A DNA stretch of 64,000 bases from Porphyrobacter sp. (GCA_027533455.1 JAPZUC010000001.1:186001-250000), one strand, 5' to 3'; shown: positions 26,088 through 35,427, numbered from the stretch's first letter. Made by a program: numbers and translations. The notes: a model not told the origin generated them from the letters alone.

Positions 26088-27608
26088 ATGACCTCCAATC
26101 GCCGCACTTTCGCGATCATTTCGCACCCTGACGCGGGTAAGACCACGCTCACCGAAAAGCTGCTGCTGCAAGGCGGCGCGATCCACCTGGCGGGCGAGGT
26201 CAAGGCGCGTGGGGCTGCGCGGCGGGCGCGGTCGGACTGGATGAAGATCGAGCAGCAGCGCGGAATCTCTGTCACATCCTCGGTGATGACCTTCCAGAAG
26301 GACGGGATCGTCTTCAACCTGCTCGACACCCCGGGCCACGAGGACTTCTCGGAAGATACCTACCGCACGCTGACCGCAGTGGATTCGGCGGTGATGGTGA
26401 TCGACGCGGCCAAAGGCATCGAGCCGCAGACCCGCAAGCTGTTCGAAGTCTGCCGCTTGCGGAGCGTGCCGATCATCACCTTCGTCAACAAGGTCGACCG
26501 CGAGGGCCGCGATCCCTTCGAGACCCTGGACGAAGTCGCTGACATGCTGGCGCTCGACGTGTCGCCGCAAATGTGGCCGATCGGGATGGGCGGCGAGTTC
26601 GAGGGTATCCTCGATTTCGCCACTGACACTGTCAGCCGTCCCGAAGGCCCCAGCCGCGAATTCCTCGGCACGCGCGACACCGCGGCGATCCCTCAGCGCT
26701 TCGCCGACGAGATCGAGCTGGCGCGCGGCGGCTATCCCGAATTCGACCTTGAGGCCTTCCGTCACGGGGACCTGACTCCGGTCTATTTCGGATCGGCGCT
26801 CAAGAATTTCGGCGTCACCGAGTTGATCGACGCCATCGCCCGCTACGCCCCGCCGCCGCGTCCGCAGCCTGCAGGCGAGGAGCAGATCAGCCCGGAGCGC
26901 GACGAGGTGACCGGCTTCATCTTCAAGGTGCAGGCCAACATGGACCCCAACCACCGCGACCGCATCGCCTTCATGCGGCAGGTCTCGGGCACCTTCAAAC
27001 GCGGGATGAAGCTGACGCCGTCAGGCCTTGGAAAGCCGATCGCGGTGCACTCGCCCATCCTGTTCTTCGCGCAGGATCGCGAGCTGGCCGACACGGCGGA
27101 AGCGGGCGACATCATCGGCATCCCCAACCACGGCACGCTGCGGGTGGGCGATACCCTGTCGGAGCGCAATCAGGTGCGCTTCACGGGCCTGCCCAACTTC
27201 GCACCGGAAATCCTCCGCCGCGTGCAGCTGCGCGATCCGACCAAGACCAAGCAGTTGCGCAAGGCATTGGACGATCTCTCCGAGGAGGGCGTGATCCAGG
27301 TGTTCTACCCAGATATCGGCTCGGCCCATATCGTCGGCGTCGTCGGCCAGCTTCAGCTAGAAGTGCTGATCTCGCGGCTGGAGGCGGAATACAAGGTCGA
27401 AGCCTTGCTCGAACCCTCGCCCTTCGCCACCGCGCGCTGGATCAAAGGCGACGAGAAAACGCTCGGCGAGTTCGCCAGCTTCAACCGCGCCAATCTGGCC
27501 CGCGACCGCGATGGCGACATGGTGTTCATGGCCAAGAGTCCGTGGGACGTCAGCTATCAGGTCGAGAAGAACCCGCAGCTCACCTTCTCGGTCACCAAAG
27601 AACGCTAG
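26088..27608 (+). CDS. prfC: Peptide chain release factor 3
   Basis: 506 aa translational GTPase. G1 SHPDAGKTTLTEKLL, switch I RGISVTSSVM, G3 LLDTPGHEDFSEDTYRTL, G4 FVNKVDRE, G5-like GSALKNFG; then domain II (FIFKVQANMDPNHRDRIAFM) and the C-terminal domain. RF3 removes RF1/RF2 from the ribosome after peptide release; prfA (RF1) is at 52 kb. The size, and the SDWMKIEQQRGIS segment, separate it from EF-G. Confidence 0.96.
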   Translation: MTSNRRTFAIISHPDAGKTTLTEKLLLQGGAIHLAGEVKARGAARRARSDWMKIEQQRGISVTSSVMTFQKDGIVFNLLDTPGHEDFSEDTYRTLTAVDSAVMVIDAAKGIEPQTRKLFEVCRLRSVPIITFVNKVDREGRDPFETLDEVADMLALDVSPQMWPIGMGGEFEGILDFATDTVSRPEGPSREFLGTRDTAAIPQRFADEIELARGGYPEFDLEAFRHGDLTPVYFGSALKNFGVTELIDAIARYAPPPRPQPAGEEQISPERDEVTGFIFKVQANMDPNHRDRIAFMRQVSGTFKRGMKLTPSGLGKPIAVHSPILFFAQDRELADTAEAGDIIGIPNHGTLRVGDTLSERNQVRFTGLPNFAPEILRRVQLRDPTKTKQLRKALDDLSEEGVIQVFYPDIGSAHIVGVVGQLQLEVLISRLEAEYKVEALLEPSPFATARWIKGDEKTLGEFASFNRANLARDRDGDMVFMAKSPWDVSYQVEKNPQLTFSVTKER

Positions 27609-27634
27609 TCTTGCGGCAGGCCGAGGTTCGCGGC

Positions 27635-28516
27635 ATGGCAATCTCCATGCACGACACCGGCCCGACCTCGCAGACCTTCATCTCACAGCGCCTTCGCCTC
27701 AACTATCTCGATTGGGGCGGGCGCGGGAAGCCGCCGCTGGTGCTGGTGCACGGGGGCCGCGATCATGCGCGCTCGTGGGACTGGACCGCCGAGGCGCTGC
27801 GTGAGGATTATCACGTCATCGCTATGGACCATCGCGGCCATGGCGACAGCGACTGGGTCTCGGACGGGGTCTATTCCGCGGGCGACATGGTCTATGATCT
27901 GGCCCAGCTGATCCACCAGATGGGCGTCGGCCCGGTGCGGATGGTGGCGCATTCGATGGGCGGGAATGTGGCGTTGCGCTATGCGGGTGCCTTCCCCGAT
28001 ATGGTGACCAAGCTGGTCGCGATCGAGGGCCTCGGCCCCTCGCCCGAATGGCGCGAGAAGCAGCGCGCCGTGCCTTACCCGGAGCGCCTCGCCGAATGGA
28101 TTGAGAAGAAGCGCAAGGCCGCGGGCCGCTCCCCGCGCAAATACGAAAGTATCGAAGCCGCCTTCGCCCGCATGATCGAGGAAAACGCCTACCTCACCGA
28201 GGAACAGGCCCGGCATCTGACCGTCCACGGCGTCAACCGCAACGAGGACGGCACCTATGGCTGGAAGTTCGATCCCCACCTCAACGTCTGGCCGGTCGAG
28301 GATATCGGCGATGAATTCGTCGAGGCGCTGTGGGGCGCGATCACATGTCCGACGCTGTTGCTCTACGGGGCCGATAGCTGGGCCTCGAACCCGGAGAAGG
28401 ACGGGCGCATCGCGCAATTCAAGACCGCCAGCGTTATCGAGTTCGAGAAGGCAGGTCACTGGCTCCACCACGACCAGTTCGACCGCTTCATCGCGACACT
28501 GCGCGACTTTCTGTAA
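27635..28516 (+). CDS. Alpha/beta hydrolase
   Basis: 293 aa. Oxyanion region LVHGGRDHARSWDW (near 40), AMDHRGHGDSDWV (near 70), nucleophile Ser in VAHSMGGNVAL (near 107), acid Asp in LLYGADSWASNPEKDG (near 245), and the catalytic His in KAGHWLHHDQFD near 273. Soluble; substrate unknown. ATG at 27635 was chosen because it precedes the first conserved strand (RLRLNYLDWGG); the frame is open upstream within prfC. The next gene follows after 15 nt. Confidence 0.86.
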   Translation: MAISMHDTGPTSQTFISQRLRLNYLDWGGRGKPPLVLVHGGRDHARSWDWTAEALREDYHVIAMDHRGHGDSDWVSDGVYSAGDMVYDLAQLIHQMGVGPVRMVAHSMGGNVALRYAGAFPDMVTKLVAIEGLGPSPEWREKQRAVPYPERLAEWIEKKRKAAGRSPRKYESIEAAFARMIEENAYLTEEQARHLTVHGVNRNEDGTYGWKFDPHLNVWPVEDIGDEFVEALWGAITCPTLLLYGADSWASNPEKDGRIAQFKTASVIEFEKAGHWLHHDQFDRFIATLRDFL

Positions 28517-28531
28517 GGCAGGCGCGGGGCG

Positions 28532-29101
28532 ATGGCTGACTTCTTCGACGCGCTGAACGAGAAGCACATCGCGATGATCGCCGCCCAACCGGTGTTCTTC
28601 GTGGCCACCGCGGCCGCAGAGGGGCGGATCAACCTCAGCCCCAAGGGCTACGACGCCTTCCGCATCCTCTCTCCGACGCGGGTCGCCTATCTCGATCTGG
28701 GCGGATCGGGCAACGAGACCCACGCGCATCTCGCCGTGGAACAGGCGGACGCTGGCCGGATCACACTGATGTTCTGCAATTTCCAGCAGCCCGCGCTGAT
28801 CCTGAGGATGTATGGGCGGGGGCGGGCGGTTTTGCCGCAGGACGCTGATTGGGAGGGCATCGCAAGCCACTTCACGCTGCTGCCGGGAACGCGCCAGATC
28901 TTCGACATTACGGTGGAGAGCGTGCAGTCGTCCTGCGGCTGGGGCGTGCCCTTCATGACGCTGGAGGGCGAGCGCGAGACGCTGAAGAAGGCGCATGGCC
29001 AGTCCGATCCTGACGCGTGGATCACCAAGATGGCCAAGCGCACCCGCAGCATTGATGGCCTGCCGACCCGCGCGACGGATCGCTACATCGCGGGCGAATA
29101 G
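28532..29101 (+). CDS. Pyridoxamine 5'-phosphate oxidase family protein
   Basis: 189 aa flavin-binding split-barrel protein: FVATAAAEGRINLSPKGYDAF (substrate/FMN loop), RVAYLDLGGSGNETHAHLAV, RITLMFCNFQQPALILRMYG. The C-terminal part CGWGVPFMTLEGERETLKKA is typical of this uncharacterised subgroup, not of genuine PdxH. Cytoplasmic; likely reduces or binds a small molecule with FMN or F420. Confidence 0.85.
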   Translation: MADFFDALNEKHIAMIAAQPVFFVATAAAEGRINLSPKGYDAFRILSPTRVAYLDLGGSGNETHAHLAVEQADAGRITLMFCNFQQPALILRMYGRGRAVLPQDADWEGIASHFTLLPGTRQIFDITVESVQSSCGWGVPFMTLEGERETLKKAHGQSDPDAWITKMAKRTRSIDGLPTRATDRYIAGE

Positions 29102-29140
29102 GCATCGCTTCTCGCGGAATTCCCTTTGCCCGGGACACGG

Positions 29141-29172
29141 AAAAGGGCGGCTCCGGCATTACGGAACCGCCC
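29141..29172 (-). terminator. Terminator at the end of the prs-hisN operon
   Basis: Minus strand: GGGCGGTTCCG (29172-29162), 6-nt loop, CGGAGCCGCCC (29155-29145) with one G-T wobble, then TTTT. It immediately follows the outer-membrane protein remnant. Confidence 0.75.
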
Positions 29173-29191
29173 CTCATCGCTGGCAGGTCGC

Positions 29192-29266
29192 TTAGAAGCG
29201 CGTGCCGACCGCGACGCCGAAGTGGCGACGCAGGGTGTTGATGGTGAACACCTCGCCAAGATTGGC
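29192..29266 (-). pseudogene. Remnant of an outer-membrane protein C-terminus
   Basis: In frame to the TAA at 29192-29194, about 24 codons read NLGEVFTINTLRRHFGVAVGTRF, with alternating hydrophobic residues and a terminal Phe, the signature of the last beta strand of outer-membrane barrels. Upstream the frame closes at once (TAA three codons before Asn) and the hisN gene begins, so only the 3' end survives, with its terminator. Family of the lost gene cannot be told. Confidence 0.5.
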
Positions 29267-29295
29267 TTAGCCTCCTTCGACGCGGCCGTAGCGCC

Positions 29296-30066
29296 CTACC
29301 CCATTGCTTCCAGCACATCCTCGAGCCGCGCCGGATCCCCCAGCGCAATCACCGTGCCGTCGCTGCCGGCGTCGAGCGGATTGCCCTGCCAATCGGCCAT
29401 CATTCCGCCCGCGCCTTCGACCACGGGCACCAACGCGGCGTAGTCATATAGCTTCAGACCGGCCTCGATCACGACGTCGATATGGCCGCTAGCGACGAGG
29501 CCATAATTGTAGCAGTCCCCGCCGAACACGATCTTCTTTTCGGCAACCTGCTTGGCGACCGACATGAAAGCGTCAGCCTCTTCATTCGTGAACAGGTGCG
29601 GGCTGGTGGTCGCCAGCACCGCGTCTGACAATTCCTTGAGAGGTTTGGTCGCGGCGGGCTTGCCGTTGAACAAGGTCGGCTGCCCGACGCGGCCCACCCA
29701 ACGCTCGCCAGCGACCGGCTGGTCGATGATACCGAGCACCGGCCAGCCATCCTGCAGCAGCGCAATCAGCGTACCGAAGATCGGGCGCCCGGCGATGAAG
29801 CTGGTGGTGCCGTCGATCGGATCGAGCACCCACTGCCGCCCCGCGCCTTCGTTGCGGGTGCCATATTCCTCACCGATGATCCCGTCGGCGGGAAATTCCG
29901 CTTCGATCAGCGCGCGCATCGCGGCCTCGGCGGCACGGTCGGCCTCGGTCACGAAGGAGCGGTCGGCCTTGCGCTCATGGCTCCATTGCCCGCGGAACAA
30001 CGGGCGGATCGCGCTTCCCGCGGCATCGGCAAGGCGCAAGGCAAGGGCGAGGTCTTTGTCCGTCAT
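29296..30066 (-). CDS. hisN: Histidinol-phosphatase, inositol monophosphatase family
   Basis: 256 aa. Metal-site residues: SFVTEADRAAE, IIGEEYGTRNEG, WVLDPIDGTTSFIAG (the DPIDGT signature near 85) and the C-terminal KLYDYAALVPVVEGAGG. The ADR, GRPIFGTLIAL and VFGGDCYNYGLVASGHID segments are those of the HisN branch, which dephosphorylates histidinol phosphate in histidine synthesis; general inositol monophosphatase activity is an alternative. hisS is at 50.6 kb but no other his genes are here. Its start overlaps the preceding membrane-protein gene by 4 nt. Confidence 0.85.
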   Translation of the reverse strand: MTDKDLALALRLADAAGSAIRPLFRGQWSHERKADRSFVTEADRAAEAAMRALIEAEFPADGIIGEEYGTRNEGAGRQWVLDPIDGTTSFIAGRPIFGTLIALLQDGWPVLGIIDQPVAGERWVGRVGQPTLFNGKPAATKPLKELSDAVLATTSPHLFTNEEADAFMSVAKQVAEKKIVFGGDCYNYGLVASGHIDVVIEAGLKLYDYAALVPVVEGAGGMMADWQGNPLDAGSDGTVIALGDPARLEDVLEAMG

Positions 30067-30668
30067 GGGAAGCTTTCGAGATAGCGTGGCGGAAACGCCG
30101 GATCGGATGCCATAACGCCGACGAACCCCGCCGCAAGAGCGATCCCGAGCGCGCCGACGGTCAGCGGCACCACCCTGCCCCGCATCCGCCATGCGAGCGC
30201 GCAAGCCGCATGGACGAACAGCGCGGCGACCCCGAAGAAGTAGTAAGGCACGAAGAAGCCCTCATAGCCCGCATGGAAACCTGCGGCGGCGAAGTGGTAA
30301 TTGGTGTCGAGCCGCATCACCAATCGCCCGCCCCATACCGCAGCGACATGGTTGAGGATGAACAGCGCCAACACAACGCCCGAGATCGCCTGCCAACGCG
30401 CAAGGCCCTGCCGCTTCTCGGCGCGGGTGCGCCAGATCATCGCAACACCGGTCGAAAGTTGGAAGGCGAGCGCCAGCATCAGCAGCGTCTCGGCAATCGG
30501 GTTGCGGTAGAAGGGCCGCAAGGCCTCCATCACGGCGATATGGGCCGCCTGTCCGGCGAACATCGCAAGGTGGTTGCCGATATGCACCGTCATGAAGACC
30601 GCGATCAGCAGCCCGCTCGTCAGATGGAGCCCGCGCAAGGTGCGGTTGCGGTCGTCAGGCGCGTTCAT
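30063..30668 (-). CDS. Hypothetical membrane protein with conserved-looking histidines
   Basis: 201 aa, five predicted membrane helices. Histidines within or at helix ends (MTVHIGNHLAMF in helix 1, LFILNHVAAVWGG in helix 3, LFVHAACALAWRM) resemble haem-b ligands of cytochrome-b-like anchor proteins such as succinate dehydrogenase SdhC or fumarate reductase subunits, but no sequence match is certain. Overlaps the upstream gene by 14 nt and hisN by 4 nt, so co-translated. Function unknown. Confidence 0.62.
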   Translation of the reverse strand: MNAPDDRNRTLRGLHLTSGLLIAVFMTVHIGNHLAMFAGQAAHIAVMEALRPFYRNPIAETLLMLALAFQLSTGVAMIWRTRAEKRQGLARWQAISGVVLALFILNHVAAVWGGRLVMRLDTNYHFAAAGFHAGYEGFFVPYYFFGVAALFVHAACALAWRMRGRVVPLTVGALGIALAAGFVGVMASDPAFPPRYLESFP

Positions 30669-31011
30669 GGCCTGCCCAATAAGCGAAGGCTTCGGCCTGT
30701 CGAGCCTCGGTGTATCGTCGCGCCTCCGGCTCCTCCCATTCGAGCGGTAGGTCGTCATAGACGCCCGTGCGGCTGACGAACCAGCCCTGCCCCGGCAGCC
30801 CGTCCGCTTGGCGGACGACCAGCACCGCAAGGCCCGGCTGGCCCACTGCCCTTCCGTCCTCGTCGATCCGGTCGAGTACCTTGCACAGCTGGCGCATCAG
30901 TGGCCGCGTGAAGGCGTGGCCGAGGATGTTGAGAAGCGCGCCGTAGGTGAAGGTTTCCCGTGCGCGGGCCGCTTCGATCAGAAGGGCGCGGACTTCAACC
31001 GGGTCGAACAT
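30655..31011 (-). CDS. Hypothetical small protein next to prs
   Basis: 118 aa, soluble, rich in charged residues. It begins MFDPVEVRALLIEAARARETFTYG and includes LAVLVVRQADGLPGQGWFVS, the pattern of a widespread family of about 100-120 aa whose function I do not know. ATG at 31011 is used; a TTG one codon upstream is an alternative. It starts 30 nt after prs. Confidence 0.65.
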   Translation of the reverse strand: MFDPVEVRALLIEAARARETFTYGALLNILGHAFTRPLMRQLCKVLDRIDEDGRAVGQPGLAVLVVRQADGLPGQGWFVSRTGVYDDLPLEWEEPEARRYTEARQAEAFAYWAGHERA

Positions 31012-31041
31012 CAAAAACCGTTCGCCTCGAGCGGCTTTGTG

Positions 31042-31977
31042 TCAATCGAACAGGCTGGAAACCGAGCTTTCATCCGCGATCCGGCGGATCGCCTCGCCCA
31101 CCAGCGGCGCGATAGGGAGCACGCGGATGCGGTCGGATGCTTCGGCGGCGTCGGTCGGACGGATCGAATCGGTGATGACCAGTTCCTTCAGCGCCGAACC
31201 ATTGATCCGCGCCACCGCGCCGCCCGACAGCACCCCGTGGGTGATATAGGCAGCAACCGACTTGGCGCCGTTTTCCAGCAGCGCCTGAGCCGCGTTGCAC
31301 AGGGTCCCGCCCGAATCGATGATGTCGTCGATCAGGATGCAGTGCCGGCCCGAGACGTCGCCGATGATGTTCATGACTTCCGACTCGCCCGGACGGTCAC
31401 GGCGCTTGTCGACGATGGCGAGCGGCGCATTGTCGAGACGCTTGGCCAGCGCGCGGGCGCGCACCACACCGCCGACGTCGGGCGAGACCACCATCAACTG
31501 CTGGTCACCATAGCGGGCCTGAATGTCCGCAGCCATGACAGGCGCGGCATAGAGGTTGTCGGTCGGAATATCGAAGAAGCCCTGAATCTGCCCGGCGTGC
31601 AGGTCCACCGCCAGCATGCGGTCGGCCCCCGCCTCGGTGATCAGGTTCGCCACCAGCTTGGCCGAGATCGGCGTGCGCGGCCCGGGCTTTCGGTCCTGCC
31701 GGGCATAACCGAAGTACGGCACCACAGCCGTGATCCGCTTGGCCGAGGCGCGGCGCAGCGCGTCGATGCAGATCAGCAATTCCATCAGGTTGTCATTCGC
31801 CGGAAAGTTGGTCGGCTGGACAACGAACACATCTTCGCCGCGCACATTCTCGTGAATCTCGACGAACACTTCCTCATCCGCGAAGCGTCGCACGCTGGCA
31901 TCGGTCAGCGGGATTTCGAGATAGGCCGCAATCGCGCGGGCGAGCGGCAGGTTCGAGTTGCCGGACATGATCTTCAT
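31042..31977 (-). CDS. prs: Ribose-phosphate diphosphokinase
   Basis: 311 aa. ATP-binding [10 protein letters not shown], the flexible loop [24 protein letters not shown], catalytic [18 protein letters not shown], and the PRPP loop [17 protein letters not shown] (near 218). Makes PRPP for histidine, nucleotide and NAD synthesis. First gene of a minus-strand unit that goes on to hisN, linking PRPP supply with histidine synthesis. Confidence 0.96.
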   Translation of the reverse strand: MKIMSGNSNLPLARAIAAYLEIPLTDASVRRFADEEVFVEIHENVRGEDVFVVQPTNFPANDNLMELLICIDALRRASAKRITAVVPYFGYARQDRKPGPRTPISAKLVANLITEAGADRMLAVDLHAGQIQGFFDIPTDNLYAAPVMAADIQARYGDQQLMVVSPDVGGVVRARALAKRLDNAPLAIVDKRRDRPGESEVMNIIGDVSGRHCILIDDIIDSGGTLCNAAQALLENGAKSVAAYITHGVLSGGAVARINGSALKELVITDSIRPTDAAEASDRIRVLPIAPLVGEAIRRIADESSVSSLFD

Positions 31978-32124
31978 GGAAGCGAATCCCCGTTGGCGCG
32001 TGATGCGTTCCGCCTAGCGATGCGTCATGGAATTGCAACGGAGGGTGCGCGGCTTCTCTTCAGCAAAAAAGCGGCGGCAGCGAGCCCAGGAGTGAAGCCC
32101 GCCATTGCCTTGCCGTCCTGTGCC

Positions 32125-33495
32125 TCAGGCCGGTGTCTTCCAGACCGCAAAGCTGCGCACCCGCATCTCGGGCGTGCCGCCGGTGTAATCGCCCGTCTGC
32201 TTGCCGGCGACGTTCATCAGCGGGAACCAGGTTATGCCACGGAACGGATTGACTGTCTGGTAGGTCTCCTTCCCGTCGACGAACCACGTGATGAAGTCAG
32301 GTGCGATGTCGACGGCGTAGCGGTGATAGCTCGTGTCGAAGCCCGAAAGGCCGTACACATTCGTGGCGTTCACCTGCATCAGCGCGGTGAAAGTCCGCAC
32401 ACCGTTCGCGCCGCCGTGGATGTTGCCGGAAATGTTGCGCGCGAAGTTCCAGCCGCTGGAGTAGCCGAAGCCTTCATAAACATCGATCTCGGGCGGCCAG
32501 CCGCTGGTCGGCAGCAGTCACAGGGCGGGCCAGCCGCCGCGGCGGTTGGGCATCATTGCAGTCCATTCGTACTGCCCATACTGGATCTGCGTGGCTGGCA
32601 TCCTCTGCCCTGTCAGCATCGCGGCACCGTGATACCAGTACCGGTTGTCCCACATGATCGGGCTGGCAAGCTGCTGGCTGCGGATCACCACTTCGCCGTT
32701 CTCGATCGCGAAGGGCGGAAGCGCGGTCGGGTGCAGCAAGGGATCGAGATAGAGCCCTGTTTCGCCATTGGCGAGCTGGGTGCGGCCGTGGGGCAGCTTG
32801 GTCGTCCAGGTGGTTGTGTCGCCTGAATTGCTCCACTCCACCGTCGCCGGGTCGAGCTGGTAGGCGAGCGTGCCACTTGGCGCAAAAGTGCGCGGTGCGC
32901 GCAAGCCGCTGGTCTTGGCGCCCCCTGCCGCCGCGCCGACCACCGCGGTGATCCTGGCCGAGGAATTGATCACATTTCCCCCAACCACACCTTCGGGCAG
33001 GATCAGGTCGAAGGTCCGCCCTGCGTCCATCTTCAACAGGGGGATCCGCACCGTCTGCTCAAGCGCATCGCCGGGGCGGAAGAACACGGTAGTGAGGACC
33101 TTCTGGTAATGGGTCCCCGATATCCCCGCGAGCGTGCCCGAACCATTGCGGGTCATCACGCGGACGATCACCGTGTTGGGGGTCTGCCGGTTGATCCTGA
33201 TGGGCACGAAGGCCTCAGTCGCGCCGACCGGAACGCTGACGGTGCCAATGCTCACCGCCGCCCTGGAGGGGTAGACAGTACCGTTCTTGAAATCGAAGGC
33301 CGCAAAGGGGTTGGTGGTGGTCGTCGCCCCTTCCGGCAGGGTCGAAGCGAGCGCGGCCATTTTCTCGCCCGCCGGCAGCAGAGCAGTCTGGGTAGAAGGG
33401 GTCACGGAAACAGCCGAAGTTCCGGAAGCCAGCTCGTCGCCGCCACATCCGCCAAGCACTGCAACCATCGTTGTAAGAAAGATAAATCGCTTCAT
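32125..33495 (-). pseudogene. GH16-like lipoprotein glycoside hydrolase with an in-frame TGA
   Basis: The frame would encode 456 residues but for a TGA at 32518-32520. N-terminus: lipoprotein signal MKRFIFLTTMVAVLGGC with lipobox LGGC; then a Calx-beta-like region (AVSIGTVSVPVGATEAFVPI) and a GH16 domain from about residue 210. The stop replaces the Trp of WPALWLLP (single G to A, TGG to TGA) and is followed in frame by LLPTSGWPPEIDVYEGFGY. EIDVYE holds the catalytic glutamates, so the 325-residue product lacks the active site. The rest runs unbroken to VWKTPA, which suggests a recent mutation. AGGAGG precedes the start. Confidence 0.88.
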
Positions 33496-33498
33496 CAC

Positions 33499-33838
33499 GG
33501 GTGCCTCCTGTGTAGCACCTCGACTGCGACAAACGTCTTCCTAAGGTCAATCTAATCTATGTTAAAACACGACGAGTTGTTTAATAATCTAATTTAATAA
33601 CCAAGTTTAGAGAAAATTACTATCATTTGATAAACGGCTCGTCGTATATTTAGATATAAGCGGTATTTAATACCGTAAGTTTAAATGAACTTACGGTATC
33701 GATTCGTCCTCCCGCATGAGAATAGGGCGGCGCCAGGGATATCCCGACGCCCGCACGTCGGCTAAGAAGCTGGCAGGTTCGTTGTCTGTGGGGAATTCGG
33801 GCGGCAGATTGCGGGAGACGCGGCCCGGACCGCGCCGA
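33499..33838. other. AT-rich intergenic region upstream of the GH16 gene
   Basis: 340 bp without a gene. From 33545 to 33700 it is far richer in A and T than the rest of the window. It holds the hairpin at 33661-33699 (see the repeat entry). It is the promoter region of the GH16 lipoprotein and the downstream region of the HNH gene, both on the minus strand. I see no convincing -35/-10 pair. Confidence 0.5.
33661..33699. repeat. Overlapping inverted repeats (alternative hairpins)
   Basis: ATACCGTAAGTT (33670-33681) and AACTTACGGTAT (33688-33699) form a perfect 12-bp stem with a 6-nt loop. CGGTAT (33661-33666) can instead pair with ATACCG (33670-33675), part of the same arm, so two mutually exclusive structures are possible. 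Confidence 0.65.
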
Positions 33839-34447
33839 TCAAGCCTCCAGCTCGACATCCCAATAGAGCCAGTCGCGCCAGGTTTCGTGCAAATAGCCGG
33901 GCGGGAACAGCTTGCCCGCCTGCTGCAATTGCCAGCTGGTCGGGCGGATCGGCGGCTGGTGTAGCCCCATGCCCGCCTGCTTGGGCGTGCGCCCCCCCTT
34001 CTTCATGTTGCAGGGCGCGCAGGCGGTGATGATGTTCTCCCATGTCGTGCGCCCGCCCAGACGGCGCGGGGTCACGTGGTCGAACGTCAGGTGATCATGG
34101 CTGCCGCAATACTGGCACTGGAAGCGGTCGCGCAGGAACACGTTGAAGCGCGTGAAGGCGGGAAACTCGCTCTGCTTCACATATTGCCTGAGCGCGATCA
34201 CACTCGGGATCTTCATGTCGAAGCTGGGCGAATGCACCTCGCGGTCGTAGCTCGCGACGATGTCCACCCGGTCGAGGAACACCGCCTTGATCGCGGTCTG
34301 CCACGGCCACAGGCTCAGTGGGTAATAGGACAGCGGGGTGTAATCGGCGTTGAGCACCAGCGCCGGACAGGCCGAAAGGTTGCGCGTCGGGTCTTCGTCG
34401 ACCCCGCGGAACTTGGCCACTTTCTCGATCAGTTCGGCATTGAACAC
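33839..34447 (-). CDS. HNH endonuclease
   Basis: 202 aa. HNH core: RDRFQCQYCGSHDHLTFDH with a CXXC Zn knuckle, VTPRRLGGRTTWENIITACA with the Asn, and CNMKKGGRTP with the second Cys pair. The N-terminal half (ACPALVLNADYTPLSYYPLSLWPWQTAI) defines a conserved alphaproteobacterial family of about 190-200 aa with no proven role, common outside mobile elements. GTG at 34447 is used: GGAGGAG lies upstream and the family N-terminus follows. Confidence 0.88.
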   Translation of the reverse strand: MFNAELIEKVAKFRGVDEDPTRNLSACPALVLNADYTPLSYYPLSLWPWQTAIKAVFLDRVDIVASYDREVHSPSFDMKIPSVIALRQYVKQSEFPAFTRFNVFLRDRFQCQYCGSHDHLTFDHVTPRRLGGRTTWENIITACAPCNMKKGGRTPKQAGMGLHQPPIRPTSWQLQQAGKLFPPGYLHETWRDWLYWDVELEA

Positions 34448-34590
34448 GGCTCTGCGCTCCTCCCTGATTGGCTGCATCCTGACGTGGCACGCCCAAGAGT
34501 CAAACCCGTGACAGGGTGGGTATCCACAGGGACACGCTGTGGAGAGCCTGTGGATAGCGCAAGATTGTGTCGTGTGGCATGGGCGCAGCG

Positions 34591-35427
34591 ATGAATGCAG
34601 CGCTTCCTCCGGTGACCCGTTTCGCGCCCAGCCCCAATGGGCACCTGCATCTCGGCCATGCGTTGTCTGCGATCGTGGCGCATGATCTGGCGAAGGCTGG
34701 CAGCGGGCGGTTCCTGCTCCGGATCGAGGATATCGACGGGACGCGCTCCCGCCCCGAGCTGGCGGACGAATTCCGCCGCGATCTGGCGTGGCTGGGGCTG
34801 GAATGGGAGGAAGTCCCCGCGCAATCGACGCGCCTCGCAAGCTATACCGAGGCGGCCGAGGCGCTGAGGGCGCGCGGATTGCTTTATCCCTGCACCTGCA
34901 CCCGCAAGGACATCGAAAAAGCGGGCGCGCTTCCGGGGCTTGAGGGTCTGATCTACCCCGGAACCTGCAAGCATCGCCCTCCCGATCCCTCCCGCCCCGC
35001 AGCTTGGCGGCTGGATGCGGCCAAGGCGTTGGCCGAAACCGGCCCGCTGGTGTGGGAAGATGCACTCGCCGGGCCGCAGGCGGTAGACCTCTCAGGGCTC
35101 GGCGATGTGGTGGTGGTGCGCAAAGACCTGCCCGCCAGCTATCACCTCGCGGTCACGATGGACGATGCCGCGGACGGCGTGACGCTGGTGACGCGCGGAG
35201 CCGATCTGTTCGCCGCAAGCGATGTGCACCGCACTCTGCAGGCCCTGCTTGGCCTGCCGGTACCACGCTGGCACCACCACCCGCTTTTGCTGGACGTACA
35301 TGGCGAGAAACTCGCCAAACGCCGCGGCTCGCCTGCGCTGGCCGAAAGGCGCGAAGCCGGCGAGGACGGGCGGATGCTTGCCGAACAACTGAAGATGCAA
35401 CTTTTGTCACTTGGAACCTTAAGCTGA
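34591..35427 (+). CDS. gluQ: Glutamyl-Q tRNA(Asp) synthetase
   Basis: 278 aa, a truncated GluRS-like protein with no anticodon-binding domain. RFAPSPNGHLHLGHALSAI holds the HIGH-type motif, LRIEDIDGTRSRPELADEF follows, Zn ligands are in YPCTCTRKDI and the YPGTCKH region, and KLAKRRGS is the KMSKS equivalent. It attaches glutamate to queuosine in tRNA-Asp. ATG at 34591 starts eight residues before the conserved strand; ATG 34579 and GTG 34567 are alternatives. Divergent from the HNH gene. Confidence 0.9.
   Translation: MNAALPPVTRFAPSPNGHLHLGHALSAIVAHDLAKAGSGRFLLRIEDIDGTRSRPELADEFRRDLAWLGLEWEEVPAQSTRLASYTEAAEALRARGLLYPCTCTRKDIEKAGALPGLEGLIYPGTCKHRPPDPSRPAAWRLDAAKALAETGPLVWEDALAGPQAVDLSGLGDVVVVRKDLPASYHLAVTMDDAADGVTLVTRGADLFAASDVHRTLQALLGLPVPRWHHHPLLLDVHGEKLAKRRGSPALAERREAGEDGRMLAEQLKMQLLSLGTLS

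Noticed and set aside
28995-29295. Possible small gene between the PNPOx-like gene and hisN
   Set aside because: Only a 24-codon 3' remnant reads as protein; upstream stops in the same frame rule out a full gene.
30808-32826. Open frame of 672 codons on the plus strand over prs and the GH16 gene
   Set aside because: Antisense to prs and to the GH16 locus; no domain and no ribosome-binding site.
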